Shown here piece by piece: positions 16,199 to 23,800 of a stretch of DNA of 32,339 nt. The stretch lies in contig DAHO01000012.1 in NCBI GenBank assembly GCA_002498455.1, positions 1 through 32,339 on the forward strand, written 5' to 3'. The first letter of the stretch is position 1. Every line of letters starts with the position of its first letter. This stretch comes from Euryarchaeota archaeon UBA602. Its GTDB lineage: Archaea; Thermoplasmatota; Poseidoniia; Poseidoniales; Thalassarchaeaceae. The notes under the pieces were generated by a model. It was not told the origin of the DNA. It was given only the letters and a program-made list of their open reading frames with translations, and searched no databases. The position numbers and the translations under genes were made by a program.

Positions 16199-17215
16199 TC
16201 AACCAAAGAGATCCCCTAGGCCGCCAAATCCGGCGTCCTCTTCCTCTTCCTCTTCTTCCTCAGCAGCTGCTTCTTCAGCAACTGCATCGTCGGTCGCAGC
16301 GGGTGTGGCGGCCGCAACGGTTGCTGCAGCGCCAAGTGCACCAGACAATTCTTCATCCAGTGCAGAGGAATCCAATTGGCCAGCAAGGGCCAACATTCGG
16401 GCGTGTGCCCGACTCATCAAAATCGGCATTGTGTCTTCGTTGTGGACACCGGCCTCGACAGCCACCGCCAACGCTTCACCAGCCGCCTTGGAGACGAGAA
16501 CCGGTACCGTTTCATTGGTGAACCATCCGACATGGCACGCGACATTGAATGCCCCACTTGTGGCACTCTTGACATCCGCGATGAATCCATCAAGGTCTAG
16601 GTTGAGATCATCCGCTGCCATGAGCGTACCATCTTCAATAACACCAGATAGAATCAATCCGATTTCGATTGGGTTGATTTCAAGTTTGGAGAGCATCAGG
16701 CCCAAATCAGCGCTAATCGGCTGACCCTTTTCGACAGCAGTAACCGTCTTCTGAATCGCGACCTTGCCCTTGTCAATCTTTGCAGGGATTCCAACAGAGT
16801 TGAATTCACCCACAATTGGGCCAGGAGGGAATGAAGTTGGTCCGGCTTCGATGACAATGTCATTGGGAGCGACATCACCAGCCTTGGCTGCACGGCCCGT
16901 CCGAGTCTTATCCAATTCAGCATACAATTGGAATGCGTTCAGCCCATCCGTTTGAACGAGCATTGGAATGGTTACACCATCAAGAAGTTGTTCTAATTGT
17001 TCTTCAGAGCGACCCGCTTTTTTCCAAGCACGCCGAATCAATGTTTTCTTTGCCATGGTTAGAACCATTTGATCTCGCAATGTTTCGCGCATACCGAGCA
17101 TTGCAGTGGCGGGCACGCCCTCGACATCGACGATTCCGAGAACACCCTCTTGGTTGATGATGTCAGTTAGAACCGTAACTCGGTCCTTCTTCCAAGGTGC
17201 TGCCTTTGGAATCAG
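16199..17215 (-). CDS. rpl10: Ribosomal protein L10 (archaeal P0) with non-canonical start codon
   Basis: L10 anchors the L12 dimers to 23S rRNA and L11. The conserved N-terminal PWKK and VDVEGVPA segments are encoded well upstream of the first GTG (17116), so that GTG cannot be the real start. No ATG, GTG or TTG lies in frame between the conserved N-terminus and the L1 coding region. The likely start is CTG 17215, or ATT 17212, giving 338 or 337 residues, normal for archaeal L10. A perfect anti-Shine-Dalgarno match (17219-17227) precedes it, and the start overlaps the L1 stop codon. The body shows AKKTLIRRA, then the L12-binding helices, an alanine-rich hinge and an acidic tail ending GFGGLGDLFG like L12. 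Confidence 0.93.
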   Translation of the reverse strand: MIPKAAPWKKDRVTVLTDIINQEGVLGIVDVEGVPATAMLGMRETLRDQMVLTMAKKTLIRRAWKKAGRSEEQLEQLLDGVTIPMLVQTDGLNAFQLYAELDKTRTGRAAKAGDVAPNDIVIEAGPTSFPPGPIVGEFNSVGIPAKIDKGKVAIQKTVTAVEKGQPISADLGLMLSKLEINPIEIGLILSGVIEDGTLMAADDLNLDLDGFIADVKSATSGAFNVACHVGWFTNETVPVLVSKAAGEALAVAVEAGVHNEDTMPILMSRAHARMLALAGQLDSSALDEELSGALGAAATVAAATPAATDDAVAEEAAAEEEEEEEEDAGFGGLGDLFG

Positions 17216-17856
17216 AGAATCACCTCCACTCGAACAGATGGACCCATGGAGGTCTTGACGTAGAATGAGCGAATGTTACCTGAACCTCGCTCGAGTTTAC
17301 CAGTGACACGCTTCCATACCTCAATCCCATTTTCGGTCAATGCTTCCGCACCTTGATCACGGGTTCCAACAACAGTGTGGAATGTAATTTTATCACGACT
17401 TCGTACAATGGCGACATCCTTCAATCCAGCAGCGATTGCGCCAGGGTCTGCAACGGGGGGAACGGGACGTGGCATCTTACCACGAGGTCCGAGAACAACA
17501 CCGAGGAATCGACCAATGGGTCCCATGTGTGGGATTTCTGAAAGGAAGAAATCGTGCTTCTTTGCAAGATTACGGGCTTTTTGTCGTGTGCCACCCAATT
17601 CTTCAATCTTGGTCGGGTCGATGACAACAATGCCAGCATCCTTGGCCTTGGCAGCCATTTCACCATCTGCGAACATGGCGATACTTGGTGCACGACCACG
17701 CCCGGCAGGAAGCCGAATTTCTTCTTGGATACGGTTGTTTGGATTCTTCAAATCGACGTCCTTGATGGTAAAGGCGAACTCAACCGACTCTACAAATTTC
17801 CGCTCAGGGGCCTCAGAAAGGGCCTGCTCAATTGCTTTTTTGATGTTTTCTTCCAT
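17212..17856 (-). CDS. rpl1: Ribosomal protein L1
   Basis: L1 forms the mobile L1 stalk at the ribosomal E site and in archaea also represses its own operon by binding mRNA. The 214-residue length is typical. Recognisable conserved parts are the strand FTIKDVDLKNP near 28-38, EIRLPAGRGR, and the central signature MGPIGRFLGVVLGPRGKMPRPVPP. The ATG at 17856 is supported by GGAGGTG 6 nt upstream; a GTG at 17865 is in frame but lies inside the ribosome site. The stop overlaps the proposed L10 start. A hairpin with a GNRA-type loop lies in the L11-L1 gap and could be a regulatory site. Confidence 0.96.
   Translation of the reverse strand: MEENIKKAIEQALSEAPERKFVESVEFAFTIKDVDLKNPNNRIQEEIRLPAGRGRAPSIAMFADGEMAAKAKDAGIVVIDPTKIEELGGTRQKARNLAKKHDFFLSEIPHMGPIGRFLGVVLGPRGKMPRPVPPVADPGAIAAGLKDVAIVRSRDKITFHTVVGTRDQGAEALTENGIEVWKRVTGKLERGSGNIRSFYVKTSMGPSVRVEVIL
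17219..17227 (-). promoter_or_regulatory. Perfect Shine-Dalgarno of rpl10, inside the end of rpl1
   Basis: GGAGGTGAT on the minus strand is complementary to all nine bases of the usual archaeal 16S 3' end. It ends 3 nt before CTG 17215 and 6 nt before ATT 17212. It decides where L10 translation begins and may compensate for a weak start codon. Confidence 0.8.
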
Positions 17857-17862
17857 TTTTTT

Positions 17863-17892
17863 CACCTCCGCGGTTAGCGAGGGTCACCCCTC
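17863..17892 (-). promoter_or_regulatory. L1 leader: ribosome site and GNRA-loop hairpin
   Basis: On the minus strand GAGGG-GTGA-CCCTC (17892-17879) precedes GGAGGTG (17869-17863), which is 6 nt from the L1 ATG. GTGA is a GNRA-class tetraloop. Archaeal L1 is known to bind structured mRNA near its own gene, so this is a candidate site; I cannot match it to the full L1-binding consensus. Confidence 0.4.
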
Positions 17893-17912
17893 TCCCGCAA
17901 CCCGTGATCTAC

Positions 17913-18191
17913 TCAATTAAATTCTGAATCGTAATCTCCATTTTTGACTGCCGCAATGGCTTCCTTAGGGTGCATACCCTCAATGTTAACACGCATGGAT
18001 ACACAAGTGCCCATGACTTCCAAGGCGCGCGCTTTTTGACTTGCACCGGTGAGTTTGTCTTTCTTGGTCTCTGAGACCTCGATGATTTGCTGAATGGTCA
18101 TGTTCTCAGTAGAGGCTTCCCAAGACCCATTGCACTTGGCTTGACCGAGCTTCTTGAGCACAGTGTGTGGGGTTTCATCTCGGGCTGACAT
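17913..18191 (-). CDS. rpl11: Ribosomal protein L11, C-terminal domain only (N-terminal domain missing)
   Basis: The C-terminal rRNA-binding domain is well conserved: a TPHTVLKKLG segment, then NMTIQQIIEVSETKK and the hallmark EVMGTCVSM, ending near GDYDSEFN. Archaeal L11 is normally about 155-165 residues, with an N-terminal domain carrying the proline-rich GPPLGP segment. Here only about 92 residues are encoded. The frame is closed by a stop at 18237-18239, and the preceding spt5 gene ends at 18260, so the usual first 60 or so residues cannot fit. ATG 18191 overlaps the stop of a four-codon ORF. The cause is either a real loss of the domain or a deletion in this assembled sequence. Function on the ribosome would be altered, because the missing domain contacts L10 and elongation factors. 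Confidence 0.85.
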   Translation of the reverse strand: MSARDETPHTVLKKLGQAKCNGSWEASTENMTIQQIIEVSETKKDKLTGASQKARALEVMGTCVSMRVNIEGMHPKEAIAAVKNGDYDSEFN

Positions 18192-18205
18192 CACAAACAC
18201 TCCAT
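18191..18205 (-). other. Four-codon leader ORF before rpl11
   Basis: ATG-GAG-TGT-TTG-TGA ends in TGATG, where the last A is the first base of the L11 start codon. Its ATG is about 32 nt after a TATA-like box, near the expected transcription start, so it could be translated as a leaderless minicistron that re-initiates on L11. It may equally be chance. Confidence 0.25.
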
Positions 18206-18233
18206 TGAGGGGGACCGGGCGACCTACTTCCTG

Positions 18234-18240
18234 TATTTAA
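18234..18240 (-). promoter_or_regulatory. TATA-like box upstream of rpl11
   Basis: TTAAATA on the minus strand lies in the gap between the spt5 stop and rpl11. A start site about 26-27 nt downstream would fall near 18210. This would be an internal promoter for the L11-L1-L10-L12 genes, separate from spt5 transcription. Confidence 0.45.
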
Positions 18241-18259
18241 CACGCGCGTGAGCGACTGT

Positions 18260-19165
18260 TTATTCATCCACCCGCTGTGTGACTCGTACTTGATCAGCAC
18301 GAATGGTGATTGGAATGGGGATTTGAGCATCGAACAATTCGACGGTAACCTCTTCCTTGTTCTCAGCCACATTGGTGACACGAGCCCGCTCGCCCTTGAA
18401 GCTGGATGCACGAATTTCAACGATGTCTCCTTCTTCAATTCCGGCTGTGGCTGCCTTCGGTTCAAGGTAGGGTGCGATGTTTCCGAATGGGATGGCACCG
18501 GGCAGAACCTTGCTGCAACCCTTGAGTGGGGTTGTGCGACCACCTGCACGGCCGATGAGTTTCTCTACATGGTGCAAAGCACTGGCTTCCACCACAATGT
18601 AGCCTTGCATCATCTTCGGACAATGAACTCCGAAAATTTCACTCTTGATATCTTGCAGTGAACCTGTGCCGGAAAGGCGTGCCTGAATTTCACTGGCGAC
18701 TTTGTGTTCGGAGTTCATGGTGGTCTTCAAGACGTATAGGTAGGATGCAACGTCACCATACAACTCATCCAATTGTGGGATGGTGTAACGGCTCGAACCA
18801 CTGCTGATTGAATCATCATCCGGTACATTGGTACTGACATATCCGGAATCAACCCATTCAGCCCCCTTGTACAGTGTCCGAGGCTCAATCTCGGTGGTTG
18901 CAGACATGAACAAAACCGGTGTTACGTCATTGAGACGGTTGCCAAATTCCAAACCGCGAGCATTGGCACTGCGGATGTGGGTTAGGTTTGCTGCAGAAAT
19001 TCCAGTGGCTTCTTCGATGCGAGTGGTGATTGCATCAATGTCGGTGGGATCACCGATTCCATACACACCATCCCATGCACCGGGGAAGTCTGCAACACCA
19101 TCGGCGCGCTGCATCAACAAGACCTTGTCCTCATGACGAACAAAAGCAACGAAAGCATCTGACAT
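18260..19165 (-). CDS. spt5: Transcription elongation factor Spt5 with N-terminal degenerate Nudix-like domain
   Basis: Residues 141-225 form the NGN domain (SYLYVLKTTMNSEHKV, then FGVHCPKMMQGYIVVEA) that binds the RNA polymerase clamp, and 242-278 form a KOW domain (GIEEGDIVEI then FKGERARV). Archaeal Spt5 is normally about 150 residues and consists of only these two. Here 301 residues begin with about 130 extra that look like a Nudix fold: a strand at 4-9, KVLLMQRA at 14-21, FPGAWDGVYGIG at 27-38, and a box-like helix ending IEEATGI at 50-56. The Nudix catalytic residues are mostly missing (no RE pair, one Glu of EE), so it is probably a binding or regulatory domain. ATG 19165 follows GAGGAGGAA, which overlaps the secE stop, so the long form is the translated one. 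Confidence 0.9.
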   Translation of the reverse strand: MSDAFVAFVRHEDKVLLMQRADGVADFPGAWDGVYGIGDPTDIDAITTRIEEATGISAANLTHIRSANARGLEFGNRLNDVTPVLFMSATTEIEPRTLYKGAEWVDSGYVSTNVPDDDSISSGSSRYTIPQLDELYGDVASYLYVLKTTMNSEHKVASEIQARLSGTGSLQDIKSEIFGVHCPKMMQGYIVVEASALHHVEKLIGRAGGRTTPLKGCSKVLPGAIPFGNIAPYLEPKAATAGIEEGDIVEIRASSFKGERARVTNVAENKEEVTVELFDAQIPIPITIRADQVRVTQRVDE

Positions 19166-19177
19166 GTAATTTCCTCC

Positions 19178-19453
19178 TCAATTTGTGAGCCATTCAAAGA
19201 ATGAAGGCAATACATTGTCCATCAATACCAGCATCACGAATCCGATGAATCCCAATACGAACATCCCAATCCCACAAACGATGCAGGTTTGGCGAAATTC
19301 AAGCGAACTAGGCTTACGTGCCATCTTGATGATTCGAGCCCAAGAGCCCTTTCCGAGCCCACGGATTCCAGATTCTAGACCATCTTGCCAACCCTGAACA
19401 CGATTCTCAAATGAAGAACTACGTGCATTTCCTGCATCGCTTTCACTGGACAT
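19178..19453 (-). CDS. secE: Preprotein translocase subunit SecE (Sec61 gamma)
   Basis: The 91-residue product has a hydrophilic N-terminus, the amphipathic surface helix with ARIIKMARKPSSLEFRQT, and one membrane helix (about 58-82, with GFIGFVMLVLM), the standard Sec61 gamma layout that clamps the SecY channel. The serine-rich first 20 residues are a modest extension. Its position directly before spt5 is the usual euryarchaeal arrangement. A TTTAAGA sequence about 40 nt upstream may be its own promoter, and a palindrome lies between it and ftsZ. Confidence 0.93.
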   Translation of the reverse strand: MSSESDAGNARSSSFENRVQGWQDGLESGIRGLGKGSWARIIKMARKPSSLEFRQTCIVCGIGMFVLGFIGFVMLVLMDNVLPSFFEWLTN

Positions 19454-19491
19454 GGTACAACCTCGGGGATGCCTCGCGACCTACCGTTCTC

Positions 19492-19521
19492 TCTTAAACA
19501 ATGCGAGTCCGACGTAGTCGG
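19492..19521. promoter_or_regulatory. Possible secE promoter and ftsZ-secE palindrome
   Basis: The minus strand shows TTTAAGA (19498-19492), about 40 nt before the secE ATG, and the perfect palindrome CCGAC-GTA-GTCGG (19509-19521, plus-strand reading) just upstream. Together they would separate ftsZ transcription from that of secE. Only motif matches support this. Confidence 0.35.
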
Positions 19522-19540
19522 CGTAAATGCCGAATCCACC

Positions 19541-20671
19541 TCAGTTAACGAACTCAATGGTTCGATTTCGCAGTGTTCTGAGTTGTTGGTGTGCTGCGGC
19601 GCCAAAAATCTGTTGACTCTTGACTCCGGTGAGTACGAGCATTACACGAAGTTCGCTACCCATTGAGGGGTCAACCGTTGCACCCCAAATGATTCGAGCG
19701 TACGGATTGATCTTTTCGCGAATGTGCTGCGCGCACGCCTCAGCTTCTCCAAGCGTGAGATTCGGGCCCCCGATGACGTTGACCAATGCTCCACGAGCAT
19801 CACTGACATCGATGTCAAGAAGTGGACTGTCCAAGGCCTCAATGGTTGCTTCCTTGGCGCGCTCAGTCCCGCTGGCTTCACCCAAACCAATCATGGCCAT
19901 TCCACCGCCGTTGAGCATGACGGAACGGAGATCCTCAAAGTCCAGGTTTACGAGTCCTTCCTTGGTGACCAATTCGGTCACTCCGGCAATACTTCGCATG
20001 AGTAGTTCATCTGCAACACGGAACGCAGCCTCAATGGGCAGATCCCGTACGCCATCAACTGAAAGCAATTTTTCGTTGGGTAGAACCACAACGGTATCAC
20101 AAACCTCGCGCAGACGTTCCAAACCCCATTCCGCGTTTTGCCTCCGCAAGGTACCTTCTGATTCGAATGGATAGGTGACCACAGCGATGGTCAATGCACC
20201 CGCATCCTTGGCCAGTCGGGCTACAACATGGGCCGAACCGGTCCCTGTTCCACCACCGAGTCCAGCAGTAACGAAGGCCAAGTCACAATCTTCGACTGCC
20301 TTCTGAAGGGCTCTTTCTGATTCAAAGGCCGCCATCTCACCCTTCTCAGGGTCTCCACCAGCACCACGACCTCGTGCCGTTCTTCCAATGAGCATCTTGT
20401 TGTCGATTCCGACCTTGATTAGGTGCTGTGCATCTGTATTGACTGCATATCCTCGAACCGACTCTTCATCGAGAAGTCCAGCTGAATTCAACCGGTCAAC
20501 CGTGTTCCCACCACAACCTCCACATCCAAATACTCGGATTTTGGGCTGGAGGGATTTCAACAATTGGTGCAATTCAGCATTGTCAGCTGAAGGCGCTTCC
20601 TTGTTCACGGTCCCATCCGTTTCTTCTTCATCGTCTTGCAATTCTAATACCCGATCTATGAGATGGCGCAT
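19541..20671 (-). CDS. ftsZ: Cell division GTPase FtsZ
   Basis: This is the tubulin-like cytokinetic GTPase. The 376-residue protein has an acidic N-terminal extension (about 1-42), the nucleotide-binding GCGGCGGN loop near 50-57, the tubulin signature GLGGGTGTGS at 137-146, and an intact T7 loop NLDFED at 242-247, needed for GTP hydrolysis on polymerisation. The C-terminal tail after the core is short, with no long linker or recognisable SepF-binding peptide. ATG 20671 lies about 25 nt after a TATA-like box, consistent with leaderless translation. It heads the secE-spt5-ribosomal protein cluster. Confidence 0.96.
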   Translation of the reverse strand: MRHLIDRVLELQDDEEETDGTVNKEAPSADNAELHQLLKSLQPKIRVFGCGGCGGNTVDRLNSAGLLDEESVRGYAVNTDAQHLIKVGIDNKMLIGRTARGRGAGGDPEKGEMAAFESERALQKAVEDCDLAFVTAGLGGGTGTGSAHVVARLAKDAGALTIAVVTYPFESEGTLRRQNAEWGLERLREVCDTVVVLPNEKLLSVDGVRDLPIEAAFRVADELLMRSIAGVTELVTKEGLVNLDFEDLRSVMLNGGGMAMIGLGEASGTERAKEATIEALDSPLLDIDVSDARGALVNVIGGPNLTLGEAEACAQHIREKINPYARIIWGATVDPSMGSELRVMLVLTGVKSQQIFGAAAHQQLRTLRNRTIEFVN

Positions 20672-20691
20672 GATGTCAGGCTCGCTGTCGG

Positions 20692-20699
20692 TATCATAA
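20692..20699 (-). promoter_or_regulatory. TATA-like box of ftsZ
   Basis: TTATGATA on the minus strand is centred about 25 nt upstream of the ftsZ ATG. This is the spacing expected when the transcript begins at the start codon. No Shine-Dalgarno is visible, which agrees with a leaderless message. Confidence 0.5.
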
Positions 20700-20807
20700 C
20701 CGTTGCGTCAGAATTTTTCTTCAAAAGGCGATTTTGCGACCCTTGAAAAAATCCCAGCCCCCTGTACGCAGTAACTCGTTTTTGCAGCGAATCGAGTCAG
20801 GGTAAGT

Positions 20808-23800
20808 ATGATGATTGATGTGATTTGTAGCCCGCACATGCGCGCGCGAGTGTTATGGGTTCTATCGATTCTGATGCTCTGCGCGTGGTCAGGGGTACCA
20901 ACACCACTTGCAGAAGAGAGAGAAGCCTCTCATTTTGCTACCAATCAAGCGCAACGGTGGAGCCAAACGGACAGACCGATTTGGCAATCTGGATGGTCAC
21001 CACAACTGTGGCAACCCCAACCCACTGGAATGTTGTGGGAAGTAGATTTCTCCCCAAGCGGTGAACTGATTGCAGCCGTCGATATCTCGACTCGCCTCCT
21101 GACGGTTTGGAACAGTACGGACGGACGGGTTATTTTCCATGCACCTAATGCAAAATCTCTGGTTGATGTGGTATGGCTTAATGAGCAACATGTTCTGGTT
21201 GCAGACAGCGGTTCCAGATGGTATACTTTCGAAGTATACGATAGTGGCAATATTTGGCCGATGAACACCACTACCTCACGTACCGGACTATGGACGGCAG
21301 ATTTGACCGGGGGCTATGATGGCTCACTATGGGGATTGGATATCACACACGATCGTAGTCGTCTTGTTTTCTGCGGTGATATTGATGATCCTAATGTTGG
21401 TGGAGAAGTTGTAATTGCAGATACAAGATTCTTCATCGATGGTACCCCGCCCAACAGTGCGCACGTGTACACCAACTCATGGGGTGCAGATTGTGCCATC
21501 TCGCCCAATGGGACCTTTGCTGCATCACTAAGTCGTGTATACGATTCCGTCTCCGGGATGTATCACGACACCGTGACGGGGTGGGCGGTGGAAGGTCAAT
21601 CACTCGCGCAAACTTGGACTCGGAATGTCGCCGGAAGTGCAGCGATGGCATGGGCGGTTGATTTCTCACCTCAGGGCAGCACATACACCATCGCTTACAA
21701 TCGGCCAAACGAAGGTGTCGTTACAGATTACTTCAGTGATAGTGGTGCCGTAAATTGGTATACTCCCTTGCCACAAAATGTCTCAGCCGTTCGATGGACG
21801 CCTGATGGATCTGGTGTTGCTGTCGGGCTACACGATCCAGGCCGCTTACTCATGATGGATTACGCTGGTGGGATTCTGTCGGATTATGGATGGCATGGCA
21901 CGGTCTGGAATAACAAGCCGTACACCTCCGATGTAACCGCCATCGCAATCGATGATTTCGGCATGAAATTCGCAACAGTTGGCAAAGATGGTGCCGTTGA
22001 AATTCATGTTCCCGGTGATAATTTACAACTGGAAATATTCAGACGATTCAGCCCGGATTACCTTCGAGAAATTGAGTTGCACACGGATGATCCTTTCATC
22101 GCCTTTGCCGATTCAAACGGCGTTGTGACCCTTCGAGATTACCGAAGTGGGAGTATAGTAAGGCAATGTTTCCATCCGGACTTTGACCAACCTGTTGCAG
22201 AGTATCCATTTGCAAAGAGTGTGGTTCTCCGTGATCAATTGATGCTTTCAGGCTACTCGGATGGCACGATAACAGCCTGTGGAGAAGACGGAAAGCAGTT
22301 GTGGACATGGAGAATAGACCAGCATCACCCCGACTTGGAAGCATTCGGACGCATTGATATGCACCCAATGGAAAATCTACTGGCAATTTCATGGATTGAG
22401 AATTCTAGCTCCACGGGCATGACAAGTAAAGTTTCGATTTTGGATATTGACCTGATGACAGAAGTCACAGGCTGGAGTTACAGTACCCAGCACTGGACCA
22501 TGGAATTCAGCCAAGATGGAGCATGGCTTGCGAGTTCAGCTCAAGATGGTTCGATTCGGCTGTGGTCTACAGAAGATCCTGATCCTACTCTCTGGACTGA
22601 CAATGGTGTACAATACAGCCATTCAAACTACACCGGTGTCGTCACTTGGCATCCCGAAATGCGCGCACTAATGAGCGTCGGTTGGGATGGGCAAGCAATC
22701 GTATGGGACGCAGACGGTGCTCAACAAATGTTGAATTTCCAATTCACCGATGAGGGCTTTGGTGCCGGTTTCATTGCCGGTTCATTTCTGGTTGTTGCCA
22801 GTGGAGACGCTTCAGACAGTTCTGATGGGCAACTGGAGTTCTTTGATGGACTCAACATGACTCAATTGGGAGAATGGGCACTAACAGGCATCCCTCGTGG
22901 ATTCACTTTTGACCACTCAGGAGGCATTATCGTCGCCAATCATACGGGAACATGGTGGGTATTGATTCCGGATACAGATGGAGATGGTGTTATCGATGAA
23001 GAGGACGCCTTCCCCAACAACTCATTGCAATGGTCTGATTTCGATGGAGATGGATTTGGTGACAACAATGCGCCAGGTGCAGGCGGAGATGGTTGTCCGG
23101 AAACTTGGGGTACATCATCGATTGATCGCGGCGGTTGTCCAGATTCAGATGGCGACGAATGGTCGGACCCTGATGACGATTGGCCCGTATGTGTTCTCGG
23201 AATGGGATATGGAGATGCTTGGCCTTCAAATCCAAACCAATGGTGTGACACAGATGGTGATTCACATGGAGACTCATATTACTTTGAAATGGATACAAAT
23301 ACTGGTTTGAGAACAAACGAAAGTGGTGATGCATTCCCTGAAGATGCCACTCAATGGCGTGATCAAGATGCAGATGGAATTGGTGATAATTACTCATACT
23401 CTGTAGATACAAGCGGATATCGAACCAATCAGGTCGGTGATGCATTCCCCACCAATCCATTGCAGTTCCAAGATACCGATGGAGATGGCTGGGGTGACAT
23501 GTATTCCTGGATCGAAGATCTGAGTGGTCTACGAATTGAGGAGGGCGATGCATTCCCTCTTGATCCGTTAGCATGGTCCGACCTTGATGGCGACGGTTGT
23601 CCGACGGCTTCCGATACCGGTTTAGCGGTTGACAATCATCCAGAGGACTCAACGCGTTGTGACGAAGCACTGGATTTCGATTTACCTGCCCAATTGAATA
23701 TTGATGCCATCGGAGGTGAGGGTGTTTGGACGATTACCATCGACTGGAAATCAACCATTGAAACCACAGATTCGGTGTCAATCTATGGCTTGAGCTGGAA

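Noticed and set aside
15838..16521. Plus-strand 227-residue open frame rich in Ser, Ala and Pro
   Set aside because: It is the antisense shadow of the alanine- and glutamate-rich tails of L12 and L10, whose identity is certain.
17116..17118. GTG as the start of rpl10
   Set aside because: It would delete the conserved PWKK and VDVEG region that is clearly encoded upstream in frame.
22990..23670. Minus-strand 226-residue histidine-rich open frame
   Set aside because: It is the antisense of the Asp/Gly-rich calcium repeats, and its histidine richness follows from GAT/GAC and ATG codons on the other strand.
22971..23680. Possible tandem DNA repeat array
   Set aside because: The periodicity comes from protein-level calcium-binding loops; the DNA copies differ strongly and do not form a direct repeat or CRISPR array.
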